A DNA stretch of 64,000 bases. Origin: Phocoena phocoena (lineage: Eukaryota > Chordata > Mammalia > Artiodactyla > Phocoenidae). Positions within the stretch are counted from its first letter, which is position 1; every line of letters begins with the position of its first letter. The stretch is taken from positions 41,930,879 through 41,994,878 of the forward strand of contig NC_089238.1 of NCBI RefSeq assembly GCF_963924675.1. Direction: 5' to 3'. The notes under the pieces are model-generated. The model was not told the origin of the DNA, made no database searches, and worked only from the letters and a program-made list of their open reading frames with translations. Below are positions 36,311 to 46,829 of the stretch, piece by piece. The translations under genes and the position numbers were made by a program.

Positions 36311-36734
36311 TGGTACCTCTGAGCTCCTCCCTCCCTCTTTGTACTTAACAAAAGCTAGCTCTTTATTCCAGTTTCAAGATTGGTACTCAAGGAAGAACTA
36401 GTTTTGCCAAGGAAATTCCGGTGGAACTCAGAAGCAGGTAAGTTGTCACAGCTGCCTCTGGACCTGGGGAATACAGTAGGTCTACCTTGATAACTGCACA
36501 CCTATGGTGGCTTAATTTTTTATTGTAGAGAGTGGACTGGGTCTTTGGTGAAATTACAAGCCAGTGAGTGAGCCCTAGTTAACCAGCTAAGGCTAAAAAC
36601 CAAAGCTTGCTTCCTCCTTGAAAATGTCTGTCATTATCTGGAAGGTAATGTAGGACTGTGGCCAAGCTGAAACAATGAAAAGCAGTGGGAAAACTTCCTT
36701 CCCTGTGGAACAGGTAATAAAAAGGGAGTGAAAT
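36311..36734. other. Gap between convergent HAS3 and CHTF8/DERPC ends
   Basis: About 0.4 kb separates the inferred cleavage sites of two convergent genes. I see no repeat or gene in it. Confidence 0.5.
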
Positions 36735-37561
36735 CAATAGCCCTCTCGTCCCATTTATTAAAGAAACAGTAAGAAAAGGTACAATGCAGGAAAACACCAA
36801 CCATCCTTTCACATCAGGCTGAACGAAGCACAGTGATTTCTCCCCTTCACTCCCCCCACCCCCACCCCAATTCCCATAACCCCATCCACGTCAGTTTAAT
36901 TTTGAGGTTCTCTGATTGGGAGTACCAGTGGAGAGGGAGCAGGATGAGTAGTGGAGCCTTGATCCTGGCCTTCTCTAAGTAAGTCCCAGGAGAAGGGAGT
37001 TGCAGGCCCGGTCAGGCCAGCAGAAATCTGGTGGCTCTCTGAAGTGGCTGCACTTCCCTGTTCTGTGTTCCAGCCCCCAGGGGAAGGTATGGCAGTAGAG
37101 CGTGACCAGGTCAGCGCTGCTGAAGCATGGTCCACTCACCAACGCAACATTTCTAGACAGCAGTGAGCTGATTCTCCGGTGGTGAGCAGGGGACCGCATA
37201 TGAATTGGAACCTGCAGGCCAATGTATCCCTGAGGAAAAGTCCACAAGAACAATTCAAGAAACTAGTAAGAAACAAGGGGCAGAAAGCTGTGGGACAAAA
37301 GCACAGCAGGCTTCTGGAAGGCTGGAGATTCCGTCTCACAAGGCAGGATCATTCCCACCTGCCAAAGTCCATGTCCCACAGATAACATTTCACCTTCAGT
37401 CAAGAAAGACGCAGAGGGGGGGGAAAAAGGCTCATTTGAATTTGAGCCCCAGCTATGTACTTCAGACTGTAGCTCCATATCTACCCTTTCACCTAAAACA
37501 CAGCCCCTGCCCAGAACCACAGTGCCTGGAAACCAAGGTGGTCCTGGAGAGAAAATGGTGT
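36735..37561 (-). other. DERPC: CHTF8/DERPC 3' untranslated region (estimated end)
   Basis: The sequence downstream of the DERPC stop on the minus strand runs to an AATAAA at 36,759-36,754 (TTTATT on the plus strand), the first canonical signal after the stop. The C-rich block at 36,842-36,880 on the plus strand is G-rich in the transcript. The end is inferred from the signal only. Confidence 0.5.
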
Positions 37562-39184
37562 TTAAGGGGGTAACATTCCATTTGGGTACATTGCAGCCAT
37601 TGGACCCCCTGGTCTGGGGAAAGCAGCTGGGTTTGTGCCAGGGAGGCTCCCCACTCTAGGAAATGGGACCAAAGTCTTGCTTACAGGGCCATTCATCCTT
37701 GGAAAGGAAGCTGGGTTTAGACCCAGGGTCCCAGTTGGCCTTGCAAAAGGAGCTGGGTTGATACCCACCGGGCCTGCTGGCGAAGAGCCTAGGGGCCCAG
37801 GAGCTGACCTGGGGAAAGTAACCTGACCAGGGCCTAATGGGCCAGTAGACCTTGGGAAGGTAGCTGGACTTGGACCCTGTAAACCAGTGGCCCTTGGAAA
37901 GTTAGCTGGGTTGGAGCCTAGTGGCCCAGAGGCTCTTGGGAAAATTGCCGGACTTGAGCCCTGGAGGCCAGCAGACCTCTGGAAGTTAACTGGGTTTGAA
38001 GCCAATGTGTTAGAAGATTGAGAGAAAGCAGCTGGGTTCAATCCCCCTGAACCTGTCCCCCTTGGAAAAGGATTAGCATTTACTCCCATGGGGCCAGCGG
38101 GCCTTGAAAAATGAGCTGAATTAGGGCCAATGGGGCCAGGAGCCCTCGACATGGGAGATGGATTTGGCCCCGGAAGGCCAATTCCCCGAGAGCCAGGACC
38201 CGAGTTTGGGCCTATGGGGCCAGGTATTCTAGCCATGGAAGATGGGCTTGTGCCCATGTTTCCAGAAGACTGTGAGAAAGCAGCTGAATTTGCTCCTAAA
38301 AGACCTGCTGCTCTTAGAATGGGTGCAAGATCTAGGCTTTGAGGTCCAGCCATTCTTAAGTTAAGACCAGATCCTGTGCCCAAGAGGCCACCTGCTCTGG
38401 TGTCCAAATTAGGGCTTGGAGCCAGGCCACCTGCCCTTGGGTTAGGCCCAAGGCCTGGGCCCAGGCCACTTGACCTTGGGTTGGACCCAAGGCCAGGGCC
38501 TGGAAACATACCTGACCTCGGGGCAGGGTTTGTACCTACAAAGCCTGATCTCAGATTGGGACTTGGTCCGGGGCCCAGGCCAACGGGCCTAGGATTGGGA
38601 GGACCATTCCCAGAAGTCAACAGGACACCTGCTCTCAGGTTGGGTCCAGATCCAGGGCCCATGGGGCCACCACTTCTGGGGTCAGGACCTGTTCCCAGAA
38701 GACCACCTGGCCTTGGGTTGGACATAGGACCTGGCCCTGGGAGACCCCCTAACCTTGGGTTAGACAGAGGCCCTGGGCCTGGAAGAACCCCTGCTCTAGG
38801 ATTTAGAGCTGACCCTGGGCTTGGGCCCAAGAGACCACCCGGCCTTGGGAAAGAAACTGCACCTGTGCCAGTGGGATTCATCCCTCTTGGAAAAGAAGCC
38901 ATGCCTGGGTCACGAGCACCAGCAGGGAAAGGTGCTGGATTTGAAGCCAATGAGCCTGATGAAGTTGGAAAAGGAGACGGGTTCCTTGGAAACGGGGCCA
39001 AATTTCCACCAAGAGAGCCGGTTGCCATAAGGAAGGGATCTGAGTTCATACCCAGAGGGTGGCCTGTGTTTAAAGCAGGACCTCCTTGTGGTCCCAGGGA
39101 ACTGTCCATCCGTCCTCGAGGTGGCAGCGGAGCACGAGTCCAAGGAGTTGGCCGCTCTCTAGGGAAAATCCGAGGTTCTTTCAT
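37562..39184 (-). CDS. DERPC: DERPC proline/glycine-rich nuclear protein
   Basis: An intact 540-codon frame starts [20 protein letters not shown] and ends [16 protein letters not shown], followed by TAA. The N terminus is basic and Arg/Pro-rich. Repeats then fill the protein: about residues 30-110 carry PFP-type units, about 110-290 carry GPGPxxNPRxGGLxG units, and about 300-530 carry FPRxxGPLGxNPAxF units. No globular domain is visible and the composition predicts disorder. The start ATG overlaps the CHTF8 stop (ATGA), so translation probably depends on reinitiation or on another mechanism. The next in-frame Met (MDSSLGPQ, residue 26) is the alternative start. Similarity of the frame to human DERPC is from memory. 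Confidence 0.9.
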   Translation of the reverse strand: MKEPRIFPRERPTPWTRAPLPPRGRMDSSLGPQGGPALNTGHPLGMNSDPFLMATGSLGGNLAPFPRNPSPFPTSSGSLASNPAPFPAGARDPGMASFPRGMNPTGTGAVSFPRPGGLLGPSPGSALNPRAGVLPGPGPLSNPRLGGLPGPGPMSNPRPGGLLGTGPDPRSGGPMGPGSGPNLRAGVLLTSGNGPPNPRPVGLGPGPSPNLRSGFVGTNPAPRSGMFPGPGLGSNPRSSGLGPGLGPNPRAGGLAPSPNLDTRAGGLLGTGSGLNLRMAGPQSLDLAPILRAAGLLGANSAAFSQSSGNMGTSPSSMARIPGPIGPNSGPGSRGIGLPGPNPSPMSRAPGPIGPNSAHFSRPAGPMGVNANPFPRGTGSGGLNPAAFSQSSNTLASNPVNFQRSAGLQGSSPAIFPRASGPLGSNPANFPRATGLQGPSPATFPRSTGPLGPGQVTFPRSAPGPLGSSPAGPVGINPAPFARPTGTLGLNPASFPRMNGPVSKTLVPFPRVGSLPGTNPAAFPRPGGPMAAMYPNGMLPP

Positions 39185-39405
39185 ACTTTCTTGGGGACGT
39201 TGGTGATAATGGGCTTGGGGCGAGTTTTGAAAAGGATCTTGTTTTTGATGAGTGCTGTTACCACGTACTGGGTGCCACTCCTGCAGTCAAGATCATCACA
39301 GTCCTGCTCCCCGGGAGTGTGTTTAACAAGGACGGCAAAAGGTTTCTCCAGATGGATGATTTTCCCATACAGGATATGATGCCCCACGATCAGCACAGGG
39401 ATTCC
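39181..39405 (-). CDS. CHTF8: CHTF8 coding exon 3 (residues 48-121)
   Basis: This is the last CHTF8 coding segment, entered at a tgccaaag acceptor in phase 0. It starts [20 protein letters not shown] and ends [12 protein letters not shown] then TGA at 39,183-39,181. The family forms a small beta-rich fold that pairs with DSCC1 and the CHTF18 C terminus. The segment [15 protein letters not shown] differs from the human sequence as I remember it (ELGRETGTRYLV), while the flanks are nearly identical. The same exon continues without a break into DERPC. Confidence 0.94.
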   Translation of the reverse strand, partial: GIPVLIVGHHILYGKIIHLEKPFAVLVKHTPGEQDCDDLDCRSGTQYVVTALIKNKILFKTRPKPIITNVPKKV

Positions 39406-39792
39406 CTTTGGCAGAACAAGAATGAGATGCCTGAGGTTCAGGGCAAGGTCGTAACATTCAGGTGCCTTCTAGAGATGCTCTTGGGAGGCAATGCTGGCAC
39501 CTCCACTCCCTCAACCAATGCTGAGAAGCCACAAAGGACAACCCACCCTCATATCCTTTTTACTCTTTCTAGCCCCAAGTAAGAGAATTTCTACTTTTAG
39601 AACTGTGACCTTTCCAGATTCCCCAAAGCTAAATTTCCCTGCTACTGCAGAGGTGGGGGGAGAACAAGCAATGGCTTAGCTAGACCTTGAATAACAAACC
39701 TGAGGGCAGTCCTCACTCTGGGTCCTGGGAGCACCACCTTGGTGTAGCTTGCTTTCCTGAAGCATTAGGCAGGGAAAGAAAAGTCCCCTCAC
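39406..39792 (-). other. CHTF8: CHTF8 intron between coding exons 2 and 3
   Basis: A short intron of 387 bp runs from gtgagg to the aaag acceptor on the minus strand. No repeat or exon is recognised in it. Confidence 0.75.
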
Positions 39793-39910
39793 CTCAGTGG
39801 TGTAATGTAGGTCTCCCAGGAGGTTTCCAGCTAATCCAGTGCTGTAGCGAGCCTCGATCTCCCCCTGTAGCTCCATCAGCACCCATTCTGCCAGGCCTCC
39901 AGCCCCAGCA
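39793..39910 (-). CDS. CHTF8: CHTF8 coding exon 2 (residues 8-47)
   Basis: The exon has 118 bp. One base completes the Ser codon split across the previous junction, then 39 codons run from [20 protein letters not shown] to GDLHYTTE. The acceptor is ctttgcttgcag and the donor is gag|gtgagg. The sequence is almost the same as human CHTF8. No defect is seen. Confidence 0.94.
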
Positions 39911-40171
39911 CTGCAAGCAAAGGGCTGGCGGTTACAATATTTTGGAGGGGTGAAGGATGAATAATAGTGTCCTACACCACCATTCAAGGCCCAAGAGATC
40001 TCTTTGCTGAGCACGAATTCTTGGGAAACTGGGCAGTGCTAGACACTGAACTAGAAATGCAAGGATTTGTGCAAGATGCACCTAAGGACCCCAATTCTTC
40101 CAGGGAAATTTCAAACCTATATAGCCCTAATCATTCAAGCTAAATTAAAAAAAGTCTCAAAAGGTACTCAC

Positions 40172-40194
40172 CTGGAAATAATGATCTGCACCAT
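40172..40194 (-). CDS. CHTF8: CHTF8 coding exon 1 (start codon, residues 1-8)
   Basis: A 23-bp coding part encodes MVQIIIS plus two bases of the next Ser, then ccag|gtgag. It was found because the following exon needs an upstream start and because the human N terminus is MVQIVIS. With this exon the protein is exactly 121 residues, as in human. The ATG context is ctcATGg (pyrimidine at -3), which is not strong and could allow some scanning past. The exon begins at one of two acceptors, at 40,218 or 40,229. Confidence 0.88.
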
Positions 40195-40254
40195 GAGCTT
40201 CCCGTCTTTAAAAAGCAACTGAAAAGAAGCTGTAGAGAAAAAAAATTTCTTTAG

Positions 40255-40545
40255 GATAACAACAATGGCTAACATTTGTCACTTACTGTGTGCTAGGCAC
40301 TTTTGTAAGTGCTTTAGACATATTTAATTTCAATCCCCTAACAACTCTATAACATGTAACATTTAAAAACTGATACTGTACATATAAAATTGCTTCAGAT
40401 CACCAAGGGTCAACTACAGGGTGGAAAGTTAATAGGTATCACAACTGTGTTCAAGGTCGCATAGCTACTAGTCTACGAGCCAGGATCTGAACCCAACACA
40501 TACACCGCAGAGCCCACACGTTTGGCCAGTATGCTAACTTGCCTT
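40255..40545 (-). repeat. MIR SINE, diverged
   Basis: A minus-orientation MIR: 'gctaacatttgtcacttac', 'tgtgtgctaggcacttttg', 'catagctactagt' and 'aggatctgaacccaac'. An internal part is disrupted. Confidence 0.65.
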
Positions 40546-41284
40546 TCTCAAGGATATTATATTTTCCATTCTGCATGGTTCTAAAAAACTAAGGAATTCT
40601 TTTAGGTTTTACTTTTTCCTTTGGTGATGATATAAGCTTCATGTCTGCCACTTTGGTTATCTTATATTTCAAGGTTCAAATTATCTCTTTTAACTAAAAG
40701 CCAAGAGAATGGAAGAGGTCTTCCAGACAACTTTAGTGAACGGTAAGCTGATTTCTGATGTGATTCTCATCGAACACTTTGCCCATCTTTCATCATTTAG
40801 ACACTAAGGATACCCTGACGCTTAATCTACTTTCGTTTTATACAATGGCACCACCTGGTGGCAAGTTTGCGGCACTCTACAAGAATGAGTTAAAATGGGA
40901 CATTTTTGCCTGAAACAACTGGCTTCTTGTACTTTGTCTTCCTGAGAAGGATAGATTAATGGGATTGAGGGATGGGGGATCTAAACTATAGCTTCTGTAC
41001 AAATCTTTCCAATGAATAGATGGAGCCTAGTGGAAGGTTATCAGATCAGTGTTTACCAACTGTAGAACAGCAAGTTAATAGGAATTATAATTGTGCTCAC
41101 GATTAGCAAACACCTGCTTAAAGTTAAACAGGTTTCCTTACTGACATGTTAATCTTTGTTTTGGATCTCCAGTGAAAAGTATATTCACAGCAGCCCTGTA
41201 AGACAGCGGAACCTCTTACTCTTGAGCACCAAACACATTTTGGAAATATGAGGTTGGTCAATCAGTGGTCTTCAAATTCAAATA

Positions 41285-41510
41285 TAAAGAGCAGCTAATG
41301 TTTATTCAATTTTTACTATGAATCAGATGCTGTGCATATATATCATGGGCGGTATCTCATTCAACCACTCTGAGATAGGGACTTATCCGTATTTTGCAGA
41401 TAAAGTTACTGAGGGATACATTTGCTTTATGTGGTACACACACAGCTAGCAGGTGGCAGAGCCAACACAAGAACCTAGGTCATCCAACTTTACACTCATA
41501 ATCAATACCC
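41285..41510 (-). repeat. MIR SINE
   Basis: A minus-orientation MIR: 'gcagctaatgtttattcaat', 'tctcattcaaccactctgag', 'ttttgcagataaagttactg' and 'cacagctagcaggtggcaga'. An old copy. Confidence 0.7.
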
Positions 41511-41937
41511 TCTCACAGGAGAAAACCGAGAATAAAAAGGCATGAAGGCATCAGGCAGGCACTGAGTACATGCATTCAGCAAGCTGAATCAAGAAGTCAT
41601 GTTTGAATAAGCCAGACCTGCTGTAGCAGTACCAGGTGTGGTACCGCTTGACAACAGGTAATACACTGGCTCAGGACGGCAAAGGTCTTCTGACAGATAA
41701 GAAGGCCCCACCTCCACCATCAACAGAACAATCAAAAGCACTTTTAATATTCTTCCAAGGTTTCTTGAAGGAGAGACTAATAATTTAAAATTAGAAGGCC
41801 TAAATTCAGGTTCCAGCCTGTAAGTGTGGAACTCTTTCAGTGTCATCATACACAAGTCACTTAATGACCGTGGGGCTAAAACCTGGATTGTGTGACTCAT
41901 TTAACTATCATGAAGACCAAATAAAACATATGTGGAG

Positions 41938-42259
41938 GGCTTCCTTGATGGCGCAGTGGTTAAGAATCCGCCTGCCAACGCAGGGGACACGGGGTCGAGC
42001 TCTTGTCTGGGAAGATCCCACATGCCACAGAGCAACTAAGCCCGGGCGCCACAACTACTGAGCCTGCGCTCTAGAGCCCGCGAGCCACAACTACTGAAGC
42101 CCACGTGCCACAACTACTGAAGCCTGCACACCTAGAGCCCGTGCTCCGCAACAAAGAAGCCCACGCACCGCAATGAAGAGTAGCCCCCACTCACTGCAAC
42201 TAGAGAAAGCCCGCGCAGCAACGAAGACCTGACGCAGCCAATAAATAAATTTTTAAAAA
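41938..42259 (+). mobile_element. CHR-type SINE, long form
   Basis: A plus-orientation long CHR SINE runs from 'ggcttccttgatggcgcagt' to 'gacctgacgcagcc' and an A/T-rich tail. It is flanked by atgtggag at 41,930-41,937 and 42,260-42,267, a short target duplication (positions within a base or two). Confidence 0.92.
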
Positions 42260-42733
42260 ATGTGGAGATGCTTTAAAGACTAACATATAGCTAATTTTTT
42301 AAAGAATGGGATAAATAAATCAACATTTCCACACTATAATTGTGAGTAAAATTCAGAGAATGGTAGGTACATTTTAGCCATGAATCAAAAAAGGCTCAAT
42401 AATTGAAATTGAAGTTGTGAAGTTTCTAAAGGTTAATAAATGCATATAGATTGAGAAGAGTTCTTGTAAATTAGCTTTTGATGACTGATGAAATAGTGTA
42501 TTTTCCTTGATAAGTGTAAAATACAGGTGGTTTCACAATAGGGTGTTCACACAGATACAAATTTTAGGAAAATCATGGCACGGAAGGAGATTAATCTTTA
42601 AGACCTCTGACCACATGTTTGAGATAGGAATGTGCAGACTGTTTAGGCAAAGGGGATGTAGAAATATTTTCAGTGCATTCCCCATTTCCTCGACAGTCTC
42701 CTATCAGAACAGGAATTCAAAACAGTGGCCTAA

Positions 42734-42868
42734 AGGGAATTCCCTGGTGGTCCAGTGGTTGGGACTCAGCACTTTCACTGCCATGGGCCTGGGTTCAATC
42801 CCTAGTCAGGGAACTAAGATACCGCCAGCTGCGTGGCGCGGCCAAAAAATAAAAACAAAAACAAAAAA
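42734..42868 (+). mobile_element. Short tRNA-derived SINE, 'ggtccagtggtt' type
   Basis: A shorter SINE has the head 'aattccctggtggtccagtg', an 'aatccctagtcagggaacta' middle, and ends 'ctgcgtggcgcggcc' before the A-rich tail. It is a different type from the CHR copies nearby. Target duplication: acagtggcctaa (42,722-42,733) and acggtggcctaa (42,869-42,880), one mismatch. Confidence 0.88.
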
Positions 42869-43433
42869 ACGGTGGCCTAAGTGAATAAAGGAAAACAGAT
42901 GCCTAGTAGCTGGGTCAGAGTAGCTGTACCTCCATACTTGTTGCTGTGCTTCAATGAGCACACACAGCTCTCTATCCACTTATGTAGGAGGCCCTGCCTG
43001 AGTACACCTATTGATACTGGCAGACATCTAACAATTCTTGTAAAAATAAGAATTCTGTGGCCTAAAAACTTGTGCTAGACCTAATGAGATGCCGGAGATG
43101 TGAATACAAATGAAGTTCACACCCAGCTTACAAGAGTCTAGCTCACAGGAACCTGTGGACTGATACGGCTATATTTATGTACATGAGAGTGTATTTACCA
43201 AGCTAGTAAGTGATGTAGGGGAAGGCATCACTTTTGTGAATTTTAAAATTCTACTTTAGCACCTTAAAATATCCCATTGGCTGAATCAGATTCTTCTTCT
43301 TGCTCCTTGCTCTAGGCAACTATTCTCAAGAGTAGGTATGTATACCTGAGTAAGTCACTGATAACACACCTGATGGAGGTGACAGGGAATATGTATTTCA
43401 CTTAGTGTGGAGATGACTAAAAAAGATAATGAG

Positions 43434-43735
43434 GGGCTTCCCTGGTGGCGCAGTGGTTGGGAGCCTGCCTGCTAATGCGGGGGGCACGGGTTCGAGCCCT
43501 GGTCTGGGAGGATCCCACATGCTGCGGAGCAACTGGGCCCGTGAGCCACAACTACTGAGCCTGCGCGTCTGGAGCTTGTGCTCCGCAACAAGAGAGGCCG
43601 CCATAGTGAGAGGCCCGCGCACCGCGATGAAGAGTGGTCCCCGCTTGCCACAACTAGAGAAAGCCCTTGCACAGAAACGAAGACCCAACACAGCAAAAAT
43701 AAACAAACTCCTACCCCAAACATCCTCTTAAAAAA
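43434..43735 (+). mobile_element. CHR-type SINE, long form
   Basis: A plus-orientation long CHR SINE runs from 'ggggcttccctggtggcgca' to 'gacccaacacagc' and an A tail. Flanks aaaaagataatgag at 43,420-43,433 and ending at 43,750 form a perfect 14-bp target duplication. Confidence 0.94.
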
Positions 43736-44989
43736 AAAAAAGATAATGAGAACATGCAGCCCAATCTGTCCTCATTCCCTTGAAAGTAGGCAGAAAAAAT
43801 CAGTAGGAAAACAAGGAGGTGAAGAAGTATAATACAAGTCAAATCCTATTAGTAATAACAAGTAACATTATAATGAAAATTTTCCGTATAACAAAAAGAT
43901 TTCTAAGTCTTCAGTCTCAACTCATTCCAACATTTAAAAATAAGCACAGCAATTTCTAAGTGCTTGTTCTAAGGTATTGCTTGTGTAGAAACTGCAGCTT
44001 TATCAAGAGCAACATCTGAAGGCACGGTTTGATGAATGTACCATATCAAATCATGACGCTAAAAGGAGTCACTGGAAGAGACTGCCCAGCACCTCACTCT
44101 CAACAGCCTTGAGTTTAATCCCAGATTTAGCTAGGACCAACTAACTGGTCTTTGTTGAAGAATAATAATTCCAAGTTCCTGTACAGCCAGGAAGAACTGA
44201 TGCCACTTATCAAAAAGATGTTTAAATTCAATATATTTCAGAGCGGAGTCTCACAGGCCACAACTACAGTACATACTTGGAGACTTGGAGAGATAGGAAG
44301 GTGTGGAAAAAACCATCCAAACACCTTTCCCCTGCAATGAATTATTTTGACTACCTACCCCTCCCCTTATAAAAGGGGGAAATGTTTTACTACTCAATTT
44401 TGGGGGGCCTTTACATAGCTAAACAAACTAAACACATAAGTTCTATATTCCTAACTTAGTCAAATGACTTTAGCTATGTAAACAAAACTTTTTAAAAAGC
44501 ACTTTGTATGTTTTAACTATTTTTTCCCTTAAAGAAAAAAAAAAGCCTTTGTGGGGGGCTTCAAGATTTCTAGAAATATTATCTAAGAAATATCTGAGGT
44601 TGCCCCAGATCATCCCCAGTCTTGAGACCTGGAGTTACTTTGGAGATCCTGAGTAAAGTCAAGACACTGTTGTTTCTCAAGACAGTGGTCCAGATGACTT
44701 CACGACCCCTGAACAAACCACAGATGAGCAAAGAAACCCACATTCTCAGAATCAACCAAGACTCACAATGGGAACCCTAATCAAAACTCAAAAGGTCTGA
44801 AATCAGACGAAATCTGGGATACATCTTATTTAACTGTCATTTTGAAAGTCATTAAAAACCTGAAAAATCAAAGTGCCACCACAATTTCTTAATTAGGAAG
44901 AAAAATTCAGGCAGAGCATTATCTTTGTAATACAAAAAGCTTCATTTCTCACATAGCTAAACCATTTTGAACATTTATCTGGATTCTCT

Positions 44990-45180
44990 CTTTTCATCCT
45001 GAAAACAATCCTATGATACAGGTACTATCACTCCCATTTTACAGTGAGGAAACATGCTTAGAGAAGCTAAAGGTTAAGTAACTGGTGGAACAGCTAGTAA
45101 GTGGTAGACAGGGAATGTGAATTCTAACTCCTCCTGTCCTGCAGTCCTCTCACACAGCACCTTCTCATGCAGGGCATCAG
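44990..45180 (-). repeat. MIR SINE
   Basis: A minus-orientation MIR: 'acaggtactatcactcccat', 'tttacagtgaggaaac', 'taagtaactggtggaacag' and 'agctagtaagtggtagacag'. Confidence 0.7.
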
Positions 45181-45716
45181 TACAGGAACTTGCTTTACAA
45201 ACATTAGTCTTTCTCATAACATCTCCCACAAGATGGCAAATAAACCACCTATGAAGAAGATGTTATATCTCGCCACCGAAGTAACTACATCTGTTGGGTA
45301 GGCAGCTCAAAACAAATGAGCCTGCTTTTCATCATATCCAACTGACGAGATATAGGTTTCTGAAATCCCTAGAGATGTACTCAAGGTTACCTCCAGGATT
45401 CAAAACTATAGCCTAAACCTGTTTCCTGCCTGTGTAAGGCAAAATAAGTCAAAAGAACAGAGCACATTCTTTGTCACTGATTCATCTAATCTCCTACAAA
45501 ATTTCTTATCCATTGGTTTCTGAGTTGTTAAATTGTTAATATTACTAAGGTCTTACAGAGAACATCATGAGCAATGATCCTCATGATGGTTAACTGCCCC
45601 CAAAATAAAATGTAGCAGAAGAAAGCGTGGTATGTATCGTATTAAACAGATTATGCAGCTTTCACTGAAACAGGGGCTTTGACTCAATGGTTTAACCTAA
45701 CTACACATAATTAAAT

Positions 45717-45751
45717 TTTATTACAGCTAAACAATGTTTAGCTGTAATAAA
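45717..45751. repeat. 35-bp nearly perfect palindrome
   Basis: The arms are tttattacagctaaaca (45,717-45,733) and its exact reverse complement tgtttagctgtaataaa (45,735-45,751), separated by a single A. Seventeen of seventeen positions pair. The sequence sits in the CHTF8 intron outside any repeat I recognise. Confidence 0.95.
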
Positions 45752-45904
45752 CATTGGCCCTTGTCATCTTTTCTTGTTGCTTTTTAAACGGATTAAAGGC
45801 TTTAACTTTACAATTCTTAATTTAAAAACATTCATTTTTATTTTTAAAAATTAAATATATGACACAAAATGTTTGCAAATTGCTGGGCCAACAATTAGCA
45901 CTTA

Positions 45905-46150
45905 TTGAGTTCTTATTCGGTCCCAGAAACTACTCTTTGTGTTTAGGGATTCAGTGAGAACTGAATCAGACCTGGATTCTGATTCTGCCATTTATCTAGC
46001 CTGCGTATGACAAGGGGTAATTTAATCTCAGGTTGCAGTTTCTCCACCAATAAATTGAGCATAAAAGAGAACCCACCTCAAAGGGTGGTTGTGAGCATTA
46101 AATGAAGTTTTGAACGTAAAGTCCTCAGCACAGTGCCTAACATGGTAAAC
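45905..46150 (+). repeat. MIR SINE
   Basis: A plus-orientation MIR: 'gaatcagacctggattctg', 'attctgccatttatctagcc', 'gttgcagtttctccaccaat', 'gtggttgtgagcattaaatg' and 'cagcacagtgcctaacatgg'. Confidence 0.75.
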
Positions 46151-46829
46151 CTTTAGGGTCAAGCTATTGATTACCTGGAGGAACATGGCATTTTCTTAGT
46201 ACATGTCCAATAGAATGACTTTATACTACTCTGTGTACTTATTATTTTAATGTTTATAGTGGATTAAAACATCCTATAAAAGCAGCATGTTATCAGAATA
46301 AAATCAAGCTTACACAATGGGAGAACAATTCAAATATGGCAGTCAGGGTTCACCAAACTGCTTCTGGGATTAAGTTCTGGAACGTTTTTTACCTCTAAGC
46401 ATGATAACTATTTCTCTGTGTGTCTTTCCATCAAATGAACAATTCAGGAACTTTTATATACAACTCAATACATTATTTTTATTAGCAGTGTTGTGATTTT
46501 GTGACTGATGGGGAGAGTCTAACTTTCAAAGGGAAGATCTTGTCTCTTGACAGGCTTATGTTATGTCATTAAGAGCTAAAATCCAGTTTCTAAATGAGAA
46601 GCTTGCTCTCCTCCAAAAAGGGGCCATGGAAGAATAGGTGGAACTGAATGCTTCCAAACTTTTCATTAGTGAAGAGTGGGTTCAAAAACGTGTGTGGACA
46701 CTATGCATACATGTGGTACTTTCCCATCACATTTTAAGATTCCCATGATGGAGGGAATCAATTACTGGTATTTGTAGACAATGGGTAGAAAAGATGACTT
46801 CAGTCGATCAGAGTTACTCCAGTTTTCTG

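Noticed and set aside
38376..39206. 276-codon plus-strand frame opposite DERPC.
   Set aside because: It is the shadow of the Pro/Gly-rich DERPC codons. It has no promoter, no family and no splice context.
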